DNA of 42,857 nucleotides from a virus. The stretch is from the IMG/VR virus record IMGVR_UViG_3300017743_000027, positions 1-42,857 of that record. The stretch is one strand, 5' to 3'. The notes below the pieces were generated by a model that did not search any database, was not told where the DNA came from, and saw nothing but the letters and a program-made list of their open reading frames with translations. This document shows, piece after piece, positions 8,768-16,753 of the stretch. Within the stretch, counting starts at the first letter, position 1. Each line of letters begins with the position of its first letter. The position numbers and the translations under genes are program-made.

Positions 8768-9696
8768 TGTTTGTCTATAAAATATTGTAAGTCTGCTTCC
8801 CAAAGCTTTTTACCATAAACCAATAATTTAGGTATCACACTCTCCGATTCTTTTCTGCTACCTGTAAATACAAATTGACACTTTCCTGCAAACCTATGTG
8901 ATAGTAATCTCATATTATGCCATATATATGGAAGGTTAGATTGCCTGGGACCAAACATATTATTTTTAATAATCTGTTGTATAGAGCTTTCTATTACTAT
9001 AAATATATATGCGTCAAACTCTTTTGCCCGCTCAAGCTCTCTCGTAAACCTTTTGAAACCCGTAGCCATAGTGCTTTTAAAATCAGCCTCGCTTTTTCTA
9101 TCTACATAGGTGTAATCATAATGCGGAGCTCCTACGGCGTAGTCCCCGAAGTCCAACTTCATAGACATTGAGTTTTCAAATGACAGCGGTTGCTGTTCTC
9201 TAGTATCGATCAATATTTTAATATTATCCAATTCTGGATTGTTTTTAAAAAAGCCCTTCATTATATTTTTACCCAATAATGGCTTAATTTTTAATTCATC
9301 GCATGCTTTAGAATAAGATCCAAAAAAATGCTTATACATATCCATTGAGGGTAAATCATGCAGCTCGAGTTCAAGATGACAGGGTGCATATGACAATTCC
9401 TTGCCCGTAACGCGCGCTGAGAGCTGTTTTAGTATATATTCCTTAACTTCCTCAGGGTCAGCCTCTAGAGCCCATTTCCTGAGGTTGTCTCGCGACGAGA
9501 AGTCTACATTGAAATAATCATCTTTATTTTTAAATTCTAATAATTTATTATTATATCTATCTCGACGCTGATACATATTAACATAATATTCAGCAAGAGG
9601 AATTTTATGCGTCTTCGGAATGTGCAGATGAAGACCTCTTTCACTCTTGAAAGACTTACCGCACACCTTGCATTTAAAACTCATTCTATTAAACAA
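8764..9696 (-). CDS. C2H2 zinc-finger / ERCC4-type nuclease
   Basis: 310 residues. N-terminus holds a C2H2 finger: CKVCGKSF...HLHIPKTH (about 8-31). After a linker domain (about 60-150) comes an ERCC4/XPF-like nuclease: ILIDTREQQP, LDFGDYAV and YVDRKSEADF, the last matching the family's ERK-x3-D active site with D/R/K in place of E/R/K. Such nucleases cut branched or flap DNA. It overlaps the terminase start by 4 nt, so the two are translationally coupled, suggesting resolution of branched DNA before packaging; the link is inference, by analogy with T4 endonuclease VII. Confidence 0.88.
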   Translation of the reverse strand: MFNRMSFKCKVCGKSFKSERGLHLHIPKTHKIPLAEYYVNMYQRRDRYNNKLLEFKNKDDYFNVDFSSRDNLRKWALEADPEEVKEYILKQLSARVTGKELSYAPCHLELELHDLPSMDMYKHFFGSYSKACDELKIKPLLGKNIMKGFFKNNPELDNIKILIDTREQQPLSFENSMSMKLDFGDYAVGAPHYDYTYVDRKSEADFKSTMATGFKRFTRELERAKEFDAYIFIVIESSIQQIIKNNMFGPRQSNLPYIWHNMRLLSHRFAGKCQFVFTGSRKESESVIPKLLVYGKKLWEADLQYFIDKQ

Positions 9697-9720
9697 TAAT
9701 AATAACTACTCTTTTGCACA

Positions 9721-9750
9721 AAGACCTTGAGGTTTTATTCCCAAGGTCTT
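9721..9750 (-). terminator. Hairpin between small gene and ERCC4 nuclease gene
   Basis: Perfect 9-bp inverted repeat AAGACCTTG (9721-9729) / CAAGGTCTT (9742-9750) with a 12-nt loop. No clear T run follows on the minus strand, so it may be an RNA-processing or attenuating hairpin rather than a full terminator. Confidence 0.5.
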
Positions 9751-9778
9751 CGTTACCAAAATTAAACAAAAATAATTA

Positions 9779-10009
9779 CTAGGCAGAAACTTCTTCTTTA
9801 ACTTCTCCTTCGGCTTGAGATTCTTCAGCTTTTTTCATCTTGTTCATTAACTCATCTTTTTCCGCTTCGGACATACTGTCCAAGCGCTCGTTAGCCAAAT
9901 GGACTGAGTAAAACTTTGCGCCCTCAATTAAACCATTGATACTTAACTGGTTGACTATGGCATTAGCAAGAGTTTCAACCATTTGTTTTCTATTATTTTC
10001 TTCAGTCAT
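9779..10009 (-). CDS. Small acidic helical protein, unknown
   Basis: 76 residues, predicted helical throughout, with a Lys/Glu-rich C-terminal third. No family recognised. It sits alone between the head-packaging genes and the small protein at 10067-10321, with a hairpin after its stop. Upstream is A+T-rich (TATAAATA lies 3 nt before the ATG); no ribosome site is visible. Confidence 0.65.
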   Translation of the reverse strand: MTEENNRKQMVETLANAIVNQLSINGLIEGAKFYSVHLANERLDSMSEAEKDELMNKMKKAEESQAEGEVKEEVSA

Positions 10010-10066
10010 TTTTATTTATATTTATGTTAATGTTGTATATTATAATAAATTTGTTTTTTATTTATT

Positions 10067-10321
10067 CTATATCTTGTATTCTATGTTACCTTCTTCTAGT
10101 GATTTGTTTTCTGGCTCACTGACTTTCTTAAAGGTGTGTTCTATTGTTTCGGGCCCGCCTACATCTTCTTCCATGAGGTTCTTTGGACTAATAATAGTCT
10201 GAAGCGCTTTAATAATGATATTGTCTGTTTCAGAGACGGGTTGAAAATCAGGCTCTTTATCAAAGATTTCCTGGATTTTTTCATATTCATAGTCACCAAT
10301 TAATAATTCAATTCTTTTCAT
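10067..10321 (-). CDS. Small protein, unknown, coupled to the HTH/coiled-coil gene
   Basis: 84 residues, acidic, starts MKRIELLIGDYEYEKIQEIF. Its ATG overlaps the previous gene's TGA by 4 nt (ATGA), so it is translationally coupled to 10318-11367. No domain recognised. Confidence 0.75.
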   Translation of the reverse strand: MKRIELLIGDYEYEKIQEIFDKEPDFQPVSETDNIIIKALQTIISPKNLMEEDVGGPETIEHTFKKVSEPENKSLEEGNIEYKI

Positions 10322-11367
10322 GTTGCATCGTGTTTTGAGATTCCTAGTATTCTAGCTTTCCAGCTATCCATATTATCAAGTCGAGTCACCTCTTCGTCAA
10401 CTAGTTTTTTCTGCATGTCTGCTAATTCAACCATTCGACGACGTTCATCCTCAATTTGAAAGTTTTTGACCAAAGATAAGATTGTTGCATTTTCTTTGCT
10501 TCTATTCTTTAATCTTTCAGCTCTATCTCCATTTAGTTTTTTAATTAGAGATTCCATTCTTTTTTCACACTTGTCGTATTCGTCTGTTTTAGACTTTAGA
10601 ACTTCAGCCAACCTGACAGTCATGTCTTGCTGATCTTCAACTTCATTAAACATAGTGTTGAGTTTTTCAATGTGAGATGATATATTTTTTAAATTAATAT
10701 AATCAACACAAACATTAATGTATAAATTTATTTCATCACTTGTTAGATCTGGTTTATCCCATGTAGCCCTTATGAATTCTGCCTCGAATAACTCTCTATC
10801 TTTCATTGAGGAGTAATTACTGATCACTTGTATGAATCTTGGCGCCGAAAGACTTCTAATCAAAGACTCTATGCAATTCGTCTCATCGTGCGATAATTTT
10901 TCTTCCTGTAAGCCTATGTGGCAAAATTCATTTACTTTATTTAATCCTGTGGTTAACAGTTTAGGTGGAGAATAGACTCTGTTGACGGCACTTTCACTAT
11001 CATGAACATACGCAGGCTCATACTCCCTCAGAAAGTCTAATACAGCCACATGTTGTTTTGAAAATCTTTTTACGGATATCTCAGGCCATAGCATTTCTGA
11101 GATTTGAAATGCACTTAATCCATTTTTCGCCTGTTGTTTTGCAAATTCTATTTGAGCCTCAGTAAGTTCTATATCTTCGACTTTATCCCACTTTGTGGTT
11201 TTATAATCTAAACTCTGTTCGGCTAGGAACTTTTTTACAGATCTTCCTTCTTTGCTTCTGCCATCTAGCGAATCATCCTCAAACACAATTCTTGTTAGAT
11301 CTATTAAATTAGGGTGATCTTTAAAATTATCACGTATTTTTTGTTTTTGATCTTTATTTAATTTCAT
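10318..11367 (-). CDS. HTH plus coiled-coil protein, unknown (possible packaging or DNA-binding role)
   Basis: 349 residues. About 70-115 reads like a helix-turn-helix (AKNGLSAFQISEMLWP), about 200-320 is long charged helix/coiled coil. The N-terminus has FKDHPNLIDLTRIVFEDDSL. This plan (HTH, then oligomerising helices) is common in small terminases and in DNA-binding regulators, so a small-terminase role is possible but not shown. The start overlaps the end of the sigma-factor gene by 14 nt with GGGAG just upstream. Confidence 0.75.
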   Translation of the reverse strand: MKLNKDQKQKIRDNFKDHPNLIDLTRIVFEDDSLDGRSKEGRSVKKFLAEQSLDYKTTKWDKVEDIELTEAQIEFAKQQAKNGLSAFQISEMLWPEISVKRFSKQHVAVLDFLREYEPAYVHDSESAVNRVYSPPKLLTTGLNKVNEFCHIGLQEEKLSHDETNCIESLIRSLSAPRFIQVISNYSSMKDRELFEAEFIRATWDKPDLTSDEINLYINVCVDYINLKNISSHIEKLNTMFNEVEDQQDMTVRLAEVLKSKTDEYDKCEKRMESLIKKLNGDRAERLKNRSKENATILSLVKNFQIEDERRRMVELADMQKKLVDEEVTRLDNMDSWKARILGISKHDAT

Positions 11368-12115
11368 CTTCGTCTCCCAGGAAAGTTATGCCTTTTTTAT
11401 TTAGAATTTTTGTGGCTTTTTCTTTCAAAGTTTTTCTTAAGTTTTTTTTTTGTTTGTATCCAGCTTTTCTGCCAGTTTCGGTACTTTTAAAACCCATTTC
11501 CATAGCGACTTCTTCGTCTGATAAATTTTTAACAAAAAGTAGTTCAAAAGCTTGAAACTGCCTTTCGTTTAGAGTATTTTTTAATTCTTGAACCAACTTC
11601 TCGGAAGACCTTTGTATATCTAAATCTAAATAAGTTTCTGAATTACCAGTAATTTCATGCATGTGGTTTTCTAGCGATAATGTTATTTTTACATTGTATG
11701 CATGCTTTTTTGTTTTCTCCCATTTCTTATATAGTGGGCAAGTTTTATCTTGTTGACCAGATTTTGTGAAACTACAAAGATTTAAATCGGCATCATTATT
11801 AAAAGGGCAATTAAGGCATGGTCTAGCATAGTTACTATAATGATTCCTTAAAATGTTTTTCATTTGATTGGCTATTATTTTATTTAGCCAAGGTTTGATG
11901 GGTCTACTTTGATCCCATTGGTCCCATTTTTTATAAATGTGAGCCCTGATTATTTGGCAAACGTCATCAAAATCAATCCATGTAACAGAATTAAGAAACC
12001 AGTTCCTTTTTCTTTTTAAGAGTTCTACGTCTATAGTCTTGTAGAGATCCTCATAGTTAAAATGAGGCTTCGGGAGCTCTGACTCTTTACTCTCCTTTGT
12101 CTTTTTTCGCGGCAT
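11354..12115 (-). CDS. Phage RNA polymerase sigma factor with zinc-binding insert
   Basis: 253 residues from the ATG at 12113-12115. Region 2-like part about 45-95: WIDFDDVCQIIRAH, PIKPWLNKIIANQMKNILRN, the pattern of sigma-70 region 2. A C-x2-C ... C ... C insert (about 99-126; CLNCPF, CSFTK, CPLY) looks like a zinc knuckle. Region 4-like HTH about 180-235: LNERQFQAFELLF, LSDEEVAMEMGF. It would redirect host RNA polymerase to phage promoters, as T4 gp55 does for late genes. Sits in the virion-gene run together with the zinc-ribbon gene, which overlaps its start by 29 nt. The GTGTA motif is a candidate target. Confidence 0.88.
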   Translation of the reverse strand: MPRKKTKESKESELPKPHFNYEDLYKTIDVELLKRKRNWFLNSVTWIDFDDVCQIIRAHIYKKWDQWDQSRPIKPWLNKIIANQMKNILRNHYSNYARPCLNCPFNNDADLNLCSFTKSGQQDKTCPLYKKWEKTKKHAYNVKITLSLENHMHEITGNSETYLDLDIQRSSEKLVQELKNTLNERQFQAFELLFVKNLSDEEVAMEMGFKSTETGRKAGYKQKKNLRKTLKEKATKILNKKGITFLGDEDEIK

Positions 12116-12398
12116 CGACAATATCTTCGAATTTATGAACGCTATTACCTCCTGAAGTTATTTCGTAACTTAAGGAAGATATCGATGGCACATAATCTAT
12201 ATCCGTTTCATCTTCTGATATTTCGACTTGAGGCGCTTCAGACCTTGATTGTCTTATAGGCTTTTTATTGCTAGCTTTAGCTATAGGTTGGGCTGATTTT
12301 TGATCTACAAAAGAAAAGCCACAAGAAGAACAGAAATTTGGCTTCTTGCCTGAATATTCGTTTTTAGACCCGCACTCGGTACAAAATATTGTTTGCAT
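12087..12398 (-). CDS. Zinc-ribbon protein, possible transcription cofactor
   Basis: 103 residues starting MQTIFCTECG. Two CxxC pairs (CTECG and CSSCG, residues 6-9 and 22-25) form a classic zinc ribbon; the rest is Ser/Glu-rich and probably disordered. The frame is open 10 codons upstream (to 12428), but the ATG directly before the zinc ribbon is the more natural start. Overlaps the sigma-factor gene by 29 nt, so the products may work together, for example as a sigma/coactivator pair; that is inference. Confidence 0.75.
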   Translation of the reverse strand: MQTIFCTECGSKNEYSGKKPNFCSSCGFSFVDQKSAQPIAKASNKKPIRQSRSEAPQVEISEDETDIDYVPSISSLSYEITSGGNSVHKFEDIVDAAKKDKGE

Positions 12399-12441
12399 AG
12401 TATTTTTATTATAAATACTATACAACAAAAATCCATTTAAA

Positions 12442-13071
12442 TCATATCAGGTAGCCAGCTATTGTCCTAGCCTGCCTTTTCATAAATTCATCAGTATTTT
12501 CTGCGAAGGCATGCTTTTCTCCCATATCGCAAGAGCCTAAATTATTTTTTGATGCACAACTCTTTATATAATCAACACCCAATATTCCAATAACTGTATT
12601 GTTTAAAGTTTTTATTGGTATATTATATATGCTTTTTATTCCCTTTTGCTTCATCATCATTGCGAATGAGTAATCCTTAGCTACTTCAGCCTCTAGGTAT
12701 GCAAATTTTCCAGAATTAATTAATTCATTTATATATTCATGAAAATTTGATACGATATGGTTTTGAGAGAATTCACATTCTCTACTGATTCCATTCTCAA
12801 CCATTTCATGTGTGCAACTAAACTTTTGCTGGCTTCTTCCTGATATATAATAACCCCCATTATGAAATTGCAAAATATAGGCTCTATCCGCACCCATTTC
12901 TTTCATTACGAATTCGAGTGCTGTATAAATATTTTCGTTATTTTGTGTCTCGTTTAATATCGGGTCTCGTGAATTAATCTTTTTTTTAGAGTTCTTTCGG
13001 GATATTAAAACGCTCGCTATTGTTGCCGCTGCGCCAATTAATGCAGATACTATAAGATACAGGCCATCCAT
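12442..13071 (-). CDS. Membrane-anchored GAF-like domain protein
   Basis: 209 residues. Residues 3-23 form one hydrophobic membrane segment (LYLIVSALIGAAATIASVLI) followed by RKNSKKK, which should keep the rest in the cytoplasm. Residues about 45-205 resemble a GAF sensor fold: ADRAYILQFHNGG, KFSCTHEMVENGIS, IYNIPIKTLNNTVIGILGVDY. Similar anchored GAF proteins occur in other phages with unknown function. GTGTACT lies 9 nt before the ATG. A ligand cannot be inferred. Confidence 0.8.
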   Translation of the reverse strand: MDGLYLIVSALIGAAATIASVLISRKNSKKKINSRDPILNETQNNENIYTALEFVMKEMGADRAYILQFHNGGYYISGRSQQKFSCTHEMVENGISRECEFSQNHIVSNFHEYINELINSGKFAYLEAEVAKDYSFAMMMKQKGIKSIYNIPIKTLNNTVIGILGVDYIKSCASKNNLGSCDMGEKHAFAENTDEFMKRQARTIAGYLI

Positions 13072-13085
13072 ATTTTTTAGTACAC
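13072..13085 (-). promoter_or_regulatory. GTGTA motif upstream of the GAF-like gene
   Basis: AGTGTACT (GTGTA at 13081-13085), 9 nt before the ATG, at the end of the PhoH gene. Member of the recurring motif set. Confidence 0.4.
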
Positions 13086-13810
13086 TATTTTTTATATGTT
13101 TTTATTTTAGTGATTATATATTTTAATATTTCACTTCTAAATATGTCATTTTCGTTAAATTTAAAACAATGTATGCCTTTTTCTTTGCTTGCTGGATCGT
13201 TAAATAAATCAAACATATCGGAAAACCCGCTCTTGTCACCAATGTCACTTTGCATCATATCTCCGCATACAAAAAGTTTGGTATTTTCACCTATTCTTGT
13301 TGTCATTGTTACAAGCTCCTTAAAGGAAAAGTTTTGCGACTCATCTGCCACTACAATCTTATTTAACCAGCTGGCACCCCTAAGAAAATTAATTGGCATA
13401 GCCTGTATTCTCCCGTATTTTAGAAGTTCACTCTTTACCCCTGAACCTTTTGGAAGCATTTCATCTAGCTTATCTTCAAGTGGGGCCATGTAGGGATTTA
13501 TCTTTTCTTCAAGGGTGCCTGGTAGCGCTCCTAGCCCTTTATCTGCACTCTCGATAGCCGTCCTTACATAAAGCAAATCTAGGTTCTCATCTTTTTGCAA
13601 ATGCCTCAATGCTGAAAAGACAGCCATATACGTTTTAGTTGCTCCTGCTGGTCCAGATACAAAAATTATTTTAGTTTCTGGATTTGTAGATAAATCAAGA
13701 AAAACTTTTTGTTTTTCACTCAGATTTTTTCCTTTAATAATTATTTTTGATTTAAATGGATTTAAGTCAAATTCTTCGTCAATATCTTTTGTAGATTTTT
13801 TTCTTGGCAT
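13085..13810 (-). CDS. PhoH-like P-loop ATPase
   Basis: 241 residues. Walker A FVSGPAGATKTYMA (about 51-63; the family usually has GPAGTGKT, so T-G is replaced by A-T here), LGALPGTLEEKINPYMAPL, and Walker B IVVADESQN with CGDMMQSD after it, all in PhoH order. PhoH-like ATPases are widespread in lytic phages; proposed roles are in RNA metabolism, not settled. First gene of the minus-strand run, divergent from the plus-strand gene at 13874; GTGTAATAT lies about 33 nt upstream of the start. Confidence 0.92.
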   Translation of the reverse strand: MPRKKSTKDIDEEFDLNPFKSKIIIKGKNLSEKQKVFLDLSTNPETKIIFVSGPAGATKTYMAVFSALRHLQKDENLDLLYVRTAIESADKGLGALPGTLEEKINPYMAPLEDKLDEMLPKGSGVKSELLKYGRIQAMPINFLRGASWLNKIVVADESQNFSFKELVTMTTRIGENTKLFVCGDMMQSDIGDKSGFSDMFDLFNDPASKEKGIHCFKFNENDIFRSEILKYIITKIKTYKK

Positions 13811-13857
13811 ATTTTTTTAAGGGTTATTGAATATTACTAAATATTACACAGACTTTA

Positions 13858-13873
13858 GTGTATAATATAATAT
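13858..13873 (+). promoter_or_regulatory. GTGTA motif and A+T box before the ParS/MbcA-like gene
   Basis: TTAGTGTA then TAATATAATAT directly before ATG 13874 (GTGTA at 13858-13862, 11 nt gap). This is the plus-strand member of the motif set; a second copy, GTGTAATAT, points the other way towards PhoH in the same divergent gap. Confidence 0.45.
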
Positions 13874-14059
13874 ATGTCAAACTTTTCTAAATATGATGTG
13901 CTAGAACTTCTTTCGAAGAAAATGCCCTTTTACGCTGCCACTCAATGGCTTAAAGCTTCAAATGAAAATTTAGGAGGAGACACACCCTCTGAGTGCATGA
14001 AACAAGGGGATAGTAGCAAAGTTTACAAAGTGCTCAAAAAAGAATTGGAGGGCAAATAA
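13874..14059 (+). CDS. Small protein resembling the ParS/MbcA antitoxin C-terminal domain
   Basis: 61 residues. The segment about 20-57 (AATQWLKASNENLGGDTPSE then VYKVLKKEL) matches the pattern A..WL...N..LGG.TP.E....G....V...L of the DUF2384 / Xre-MbcA-ParS toxin-binding domain, without the N-terminal Xre HTH. No RES-type toxin lies next to it; instead the tail-fibre-like gene follows after 1 bp. It may be a virion-associated or regulatory reuse of the fold. The family assignment is by motif only. Confidence 0.7.
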   Translation: MSNFSKYDVLELLSKKMPFYAATQWLKASNENLGGDTPSECMKQGDSSKVYKVLKKELEGK

Positions 14060-14060
14060 G

Positions 14061-15677
14061 ATGGCAGTATTTGACAGCGGATGGGTGGAGATATCAACAA
14101 ACCTTAATTTCAGTTTTGAACATGGTTTGGGGACCGACAAATTAACGGGAGCAGTATATTATACCGACGAAAACCAAAACAGTATGATTTCTGTTGGAAC
14201 GTCCTATGGTTTTGGTTCAAACAATGAGCATAATGCAATGTTATCGATTATTTCAGATACTCACGCCAGTGTTAGCCTAGGAGCAGATGGATATGCGACC
14301 AGGAATGGCATTAGTTCGTGGAAACCGTTTTTAAGTCCAACTTATATTAAGCTTATATTAATTTCCTCTGAGGAATCATCGCCTCCAGGATCTGGTGGTA
14401 ATTCTGGTGGTAGTTCTGGGTGGCAATTTTTAGACTCACCTATTGATATCAAAACTGAGACTTCATCAAGCGCAGGAAATTGGATCACGATACCCGCAAA
14501 CTCTTCGTTAACTAATTCAACAAACCTTTTAATTCAAGGCCAAACCACAGATCTTGATACGGGTGGCAATAGTAATTGTGAATTGGTTTGTAGAGAAAAT
14601 GCCTCAGGACCTGAGGTAACCATTATAGATCACGATGGAACAAGCGGTCAGCGCTCTGTTGCGGTAGAGCAAGCAATAATACCCTGCAATTCAGATGGAT
14701 CATTTGATATAAAATTCACTACAAGTGGCAACATAGCAATTGCTCACCTTAAAATCGTCGGATACAGTCTCGGTGTGGCAGCATCAAGCTCAGGAGACCT
14801 TTGCAAATTGAAAGCTCAAGAATCTGGCTATCAAATGTTCGGTAACGGATTGATTATGCAATGGTTTAGCAGTAACGAAATTACTCTTGAGCAAGCTTAC
14901 GACATAACTTTTCCAACTCCTTTTTTATCTAAACCATTTAAAGTTATTGTTTCCACAAGATATCCAACTGGCGATGGAATCTCACAGATATGGTTTCAAA
15001 CCATAGATTGGAACAAAGACTCTGTACAATTTTACGCTCAAGCTCAAAATTTTTCAAATTTTACGGCCGTTATTGCAGATTTTTACGCAATAGGTCTTGC
15101 TACGCCTACTGATTGTAGTGGTGGCGATGGAGCAAGTGCCGTAGACGGGGTCAAGATAAGCCAATTATCACCAGCGACAGAGCTGAAGGATGACGATTTA
15201 TTTGTGTTATCAAAAGACGATGAATCTGACGGAATATATGACCACAGTAATAAAATTACCTTCCAGCAAATAAAAGAAAACATACTTCCTGATACACAAG
15301 GTTCTTCAACGATTACTTTGATAGCCCCAAAATTAATCAAAGCAAATACAGTTGGTGGAGCTTGGAACCCCATTCCTTTCGAGCAAATTGACTTAAGCGA
15401 TGACTTGCCAATCGGCGCACAAGGTTGTATTTTACAAGTCGAAGCCTATGTTACTGGGCCAAATGATTCCGTTCATGCGGAAATATTTCTAAGGAAAGAA
15501 CAAAACTCGACGACTCAATACAAAATTCTATATACTGCAGCGTTTGGAGGTGGGGACGCTGTTGCTGGGAATTATCAAGGTTTTTACCCAATACATCAAG
15601 CTAGTAGAAGTATATGGATAGGTGTTCCTCAAAGAGGGCCTGATCGCTACGAAATTTATTTAGTCGGCTATTTTTAA
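14061..15677 (+). CDS. Tail-fibre-like structural protein
   Basis: 538 residues. N-terminal beta-rich domain (1-95), a Gly/Ser linker (about 108-118; PPGSGGNSGGSSG), a middle domain, a segment KISQLSPATELKDDDLFVLS (about 370-390) of the type seen in phage fibre and tail proteins, and a C-terminal domain with IDLSDDLPIGAQG. GGAGG lies 9 nt before the ATG in the preceding gene. Its stop overlaps the stop of the convergent minus-strand gene by 3 nt. Likely a host-contact or whisker protein. A decayed copy of its C-terminal part lies at 17579-17665. Confidence 0.75.
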   Translation: MAVFDSGWVEISTNLNFSFEHGLGTDKLTGAVYYTDENQNSMISVGTSYGFGSNNEHNAMLSIISDTHASVSLGADGYATRNGISSWKPFLSPTYIKLILISSEESSPPGSGGNSGGSSGWQFLDSPIDIKTETSSSAGNWITIPANSSLTNSTNLLIQGQTTDLDTGGNSNCELVCRENASGPEVTIIDHDGTSGQRSVAVEQAIIPCNSDGSFDIKFTTSGNIAIAHLKIVGYSLGVAASSSGDLCKLKAQESGYQMFGNGLIMQWFSSNEITLEQAYDITFPTPFLSKPFKVIVSTRYPTGDGISQIWFQTIDWNKDSVQFYAQAQNFSNFTAVIADFYAIGLATPTDCSGGDGASAVDGVKISQLSPATELKDDDLFVLSKDDESDGIYDHSNKITFQQIKENILPDTQGSSTITLIAPKLIKANTVGGAWNPIPFEQIDLSDDLPIGAQGCILQVEAYVTGPNDSVHAEIFLRKEQNSTTQYKILYTAAFGGGDAVAGNYQGFYPIHQASRSIWIGVPQRGPDRYEIYLVGYF

Positions 15678-16753
15678 GAAAATTGGGCACCCCTACCTTG
15701 AATTGTTCGACCACTTGGAAGTGCGGGCAAAAAAACTTCTTGAGAGTTGAAAGTGGGGGTTAAATACTCTGGGTGTCTGTTGTAGACGTGGCTTTCATAT
15801 TGGTGGGCATCGCTGTATTCATTCAGTTTAAAACTACTAGGGTCTTTCGTGAATTTAACTCTAAATTCAGGAGGAGGGTTTCCAGGGTAAACATTAACAT
15901 GATCATCGATTAAAAAGCCCCTGAAACCAGTGGTGTTCCCGTTTGTACTTAGATGGGTCGCCGAAATCAGTGAATAAACTGTATTCATCTCCCCAATGAC
16001 AGGGTTATCTATCCATGAAACATTAAAAAAGTCCAATATAAAACCACCAGCATCTCCTAGTATTTCATCACATCCAATCCATAACCTTGGTGCGTCTTTA
16101 TCGAAATCGCCAAGGCCATTAGCCTGGTATAAAGCCTGCCAATGGTCAGGATTATGAATTCTACTATGAGCCCAATATCCTTTCACATCTTTTTGGTTTA
16201 TTTCAAATGCCACATACACTTCTCCAGCTTGCTTTGAGGCTTGATAATATGAGCCGTCAGCTCTTTCATACCTTCTTTCAAGGAAAGAGTAGCAATCACT
16301 ATCGCCATTAGGAGCCCAATGTCTTGCGTAATAAGTTAAAATTACATCGGGATACATGTAAGGCAAGTATAAAACTTGATGTTCCCAATACTTTTCTGTA
16401 TTTCCATAAATATATTCTGGAGGAGGGGCAGGTGAACCCGTCATCAAATAAGACATTAAATCCTCTTTTGAATAGGGTTCAGTGTTTAAAACGGTTTCAT
16501 TACATTGTATCGAATTTAGTTCCTCAAGGATTGTTTTCTCTAAATTTATACCGCATTTTCTTCTGTCGTATATTTTTTTCTTATCTGGCGCCGCTCGATT
16601 ACAAAAAGAAAGATTACCTAGAACAAGGTGAGCTTCTTCGCAATCAGCATAAACGCAATCATCCCTTCTGTAAACTTCGGGCTCAGGTATATCATTAAAG
16701 GGCCAACCTACATCGTCCCTTGATGTGAAATCCTTACCCCCAAGTTCGGGCAT
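15674..16753 (-). CDS. Cysteine-bearing phage protein A, unknown (paralogue of 17652-18761)
   Basis: 359 residues starting MPELGGKDF. N-terminal 90 residues hold conserved Cys (DDCVYADCEEAHLVL, FCNRAAPDKKKIYDRRKCG). The rest is aromatic-rich (YWEHQ, WQALYQANGLGDFD, VSWIDNPVIGEMNTVYSL), looking like an extracellular or virion beta-domain. Very similar in order and motifs to the gene at 17652. Its ATG overlaps the stop of the upstream basic protein by 1 nt (TAATG). Convergent with the tail-fibre-like gene, whose stop it overlaps. Function not recognised; an adhesin or tail role is inference from neighbours. Confidence 0.75.
   Translation of the reverse strand: MPELGGKDFTSRDDVGWPFNDIPEPEVYRRDDCVYADCEEAHLVLGNLSFCNRAAPDKKKIYDRRKCGINLEKTILEELNSIQCNETVLNTEPYSKEDLMSYLMTGSPAPPPEYIYGNTEKYWEHQVLYLPYMYPDVILTYYARHWAPNGDSDCYSFLERRYERADGSYYQASKQAGEVYVAFEINQKDVKGYWAHSRIHNPDHWQALYQANGLGDFDKDAPRLWIGCDEILGDAGGFILDFFNVSWIDNPVIGEMNTVYSLISATHLSTNGNTTGFRGFLIDDHVNVYPGNPPPEFRVKFTKDPSSFKLNEYSDAHQYESHVYNRHPEYLTPTFNSQEVFLPALPSGRTIQGRGAQFS

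Noticed and set aside
13110-13493. 127-codon plus-strand frame opposite PhoH
   Set aside because: Antisense shadow of a clear PhoH gene with Walker motifs.
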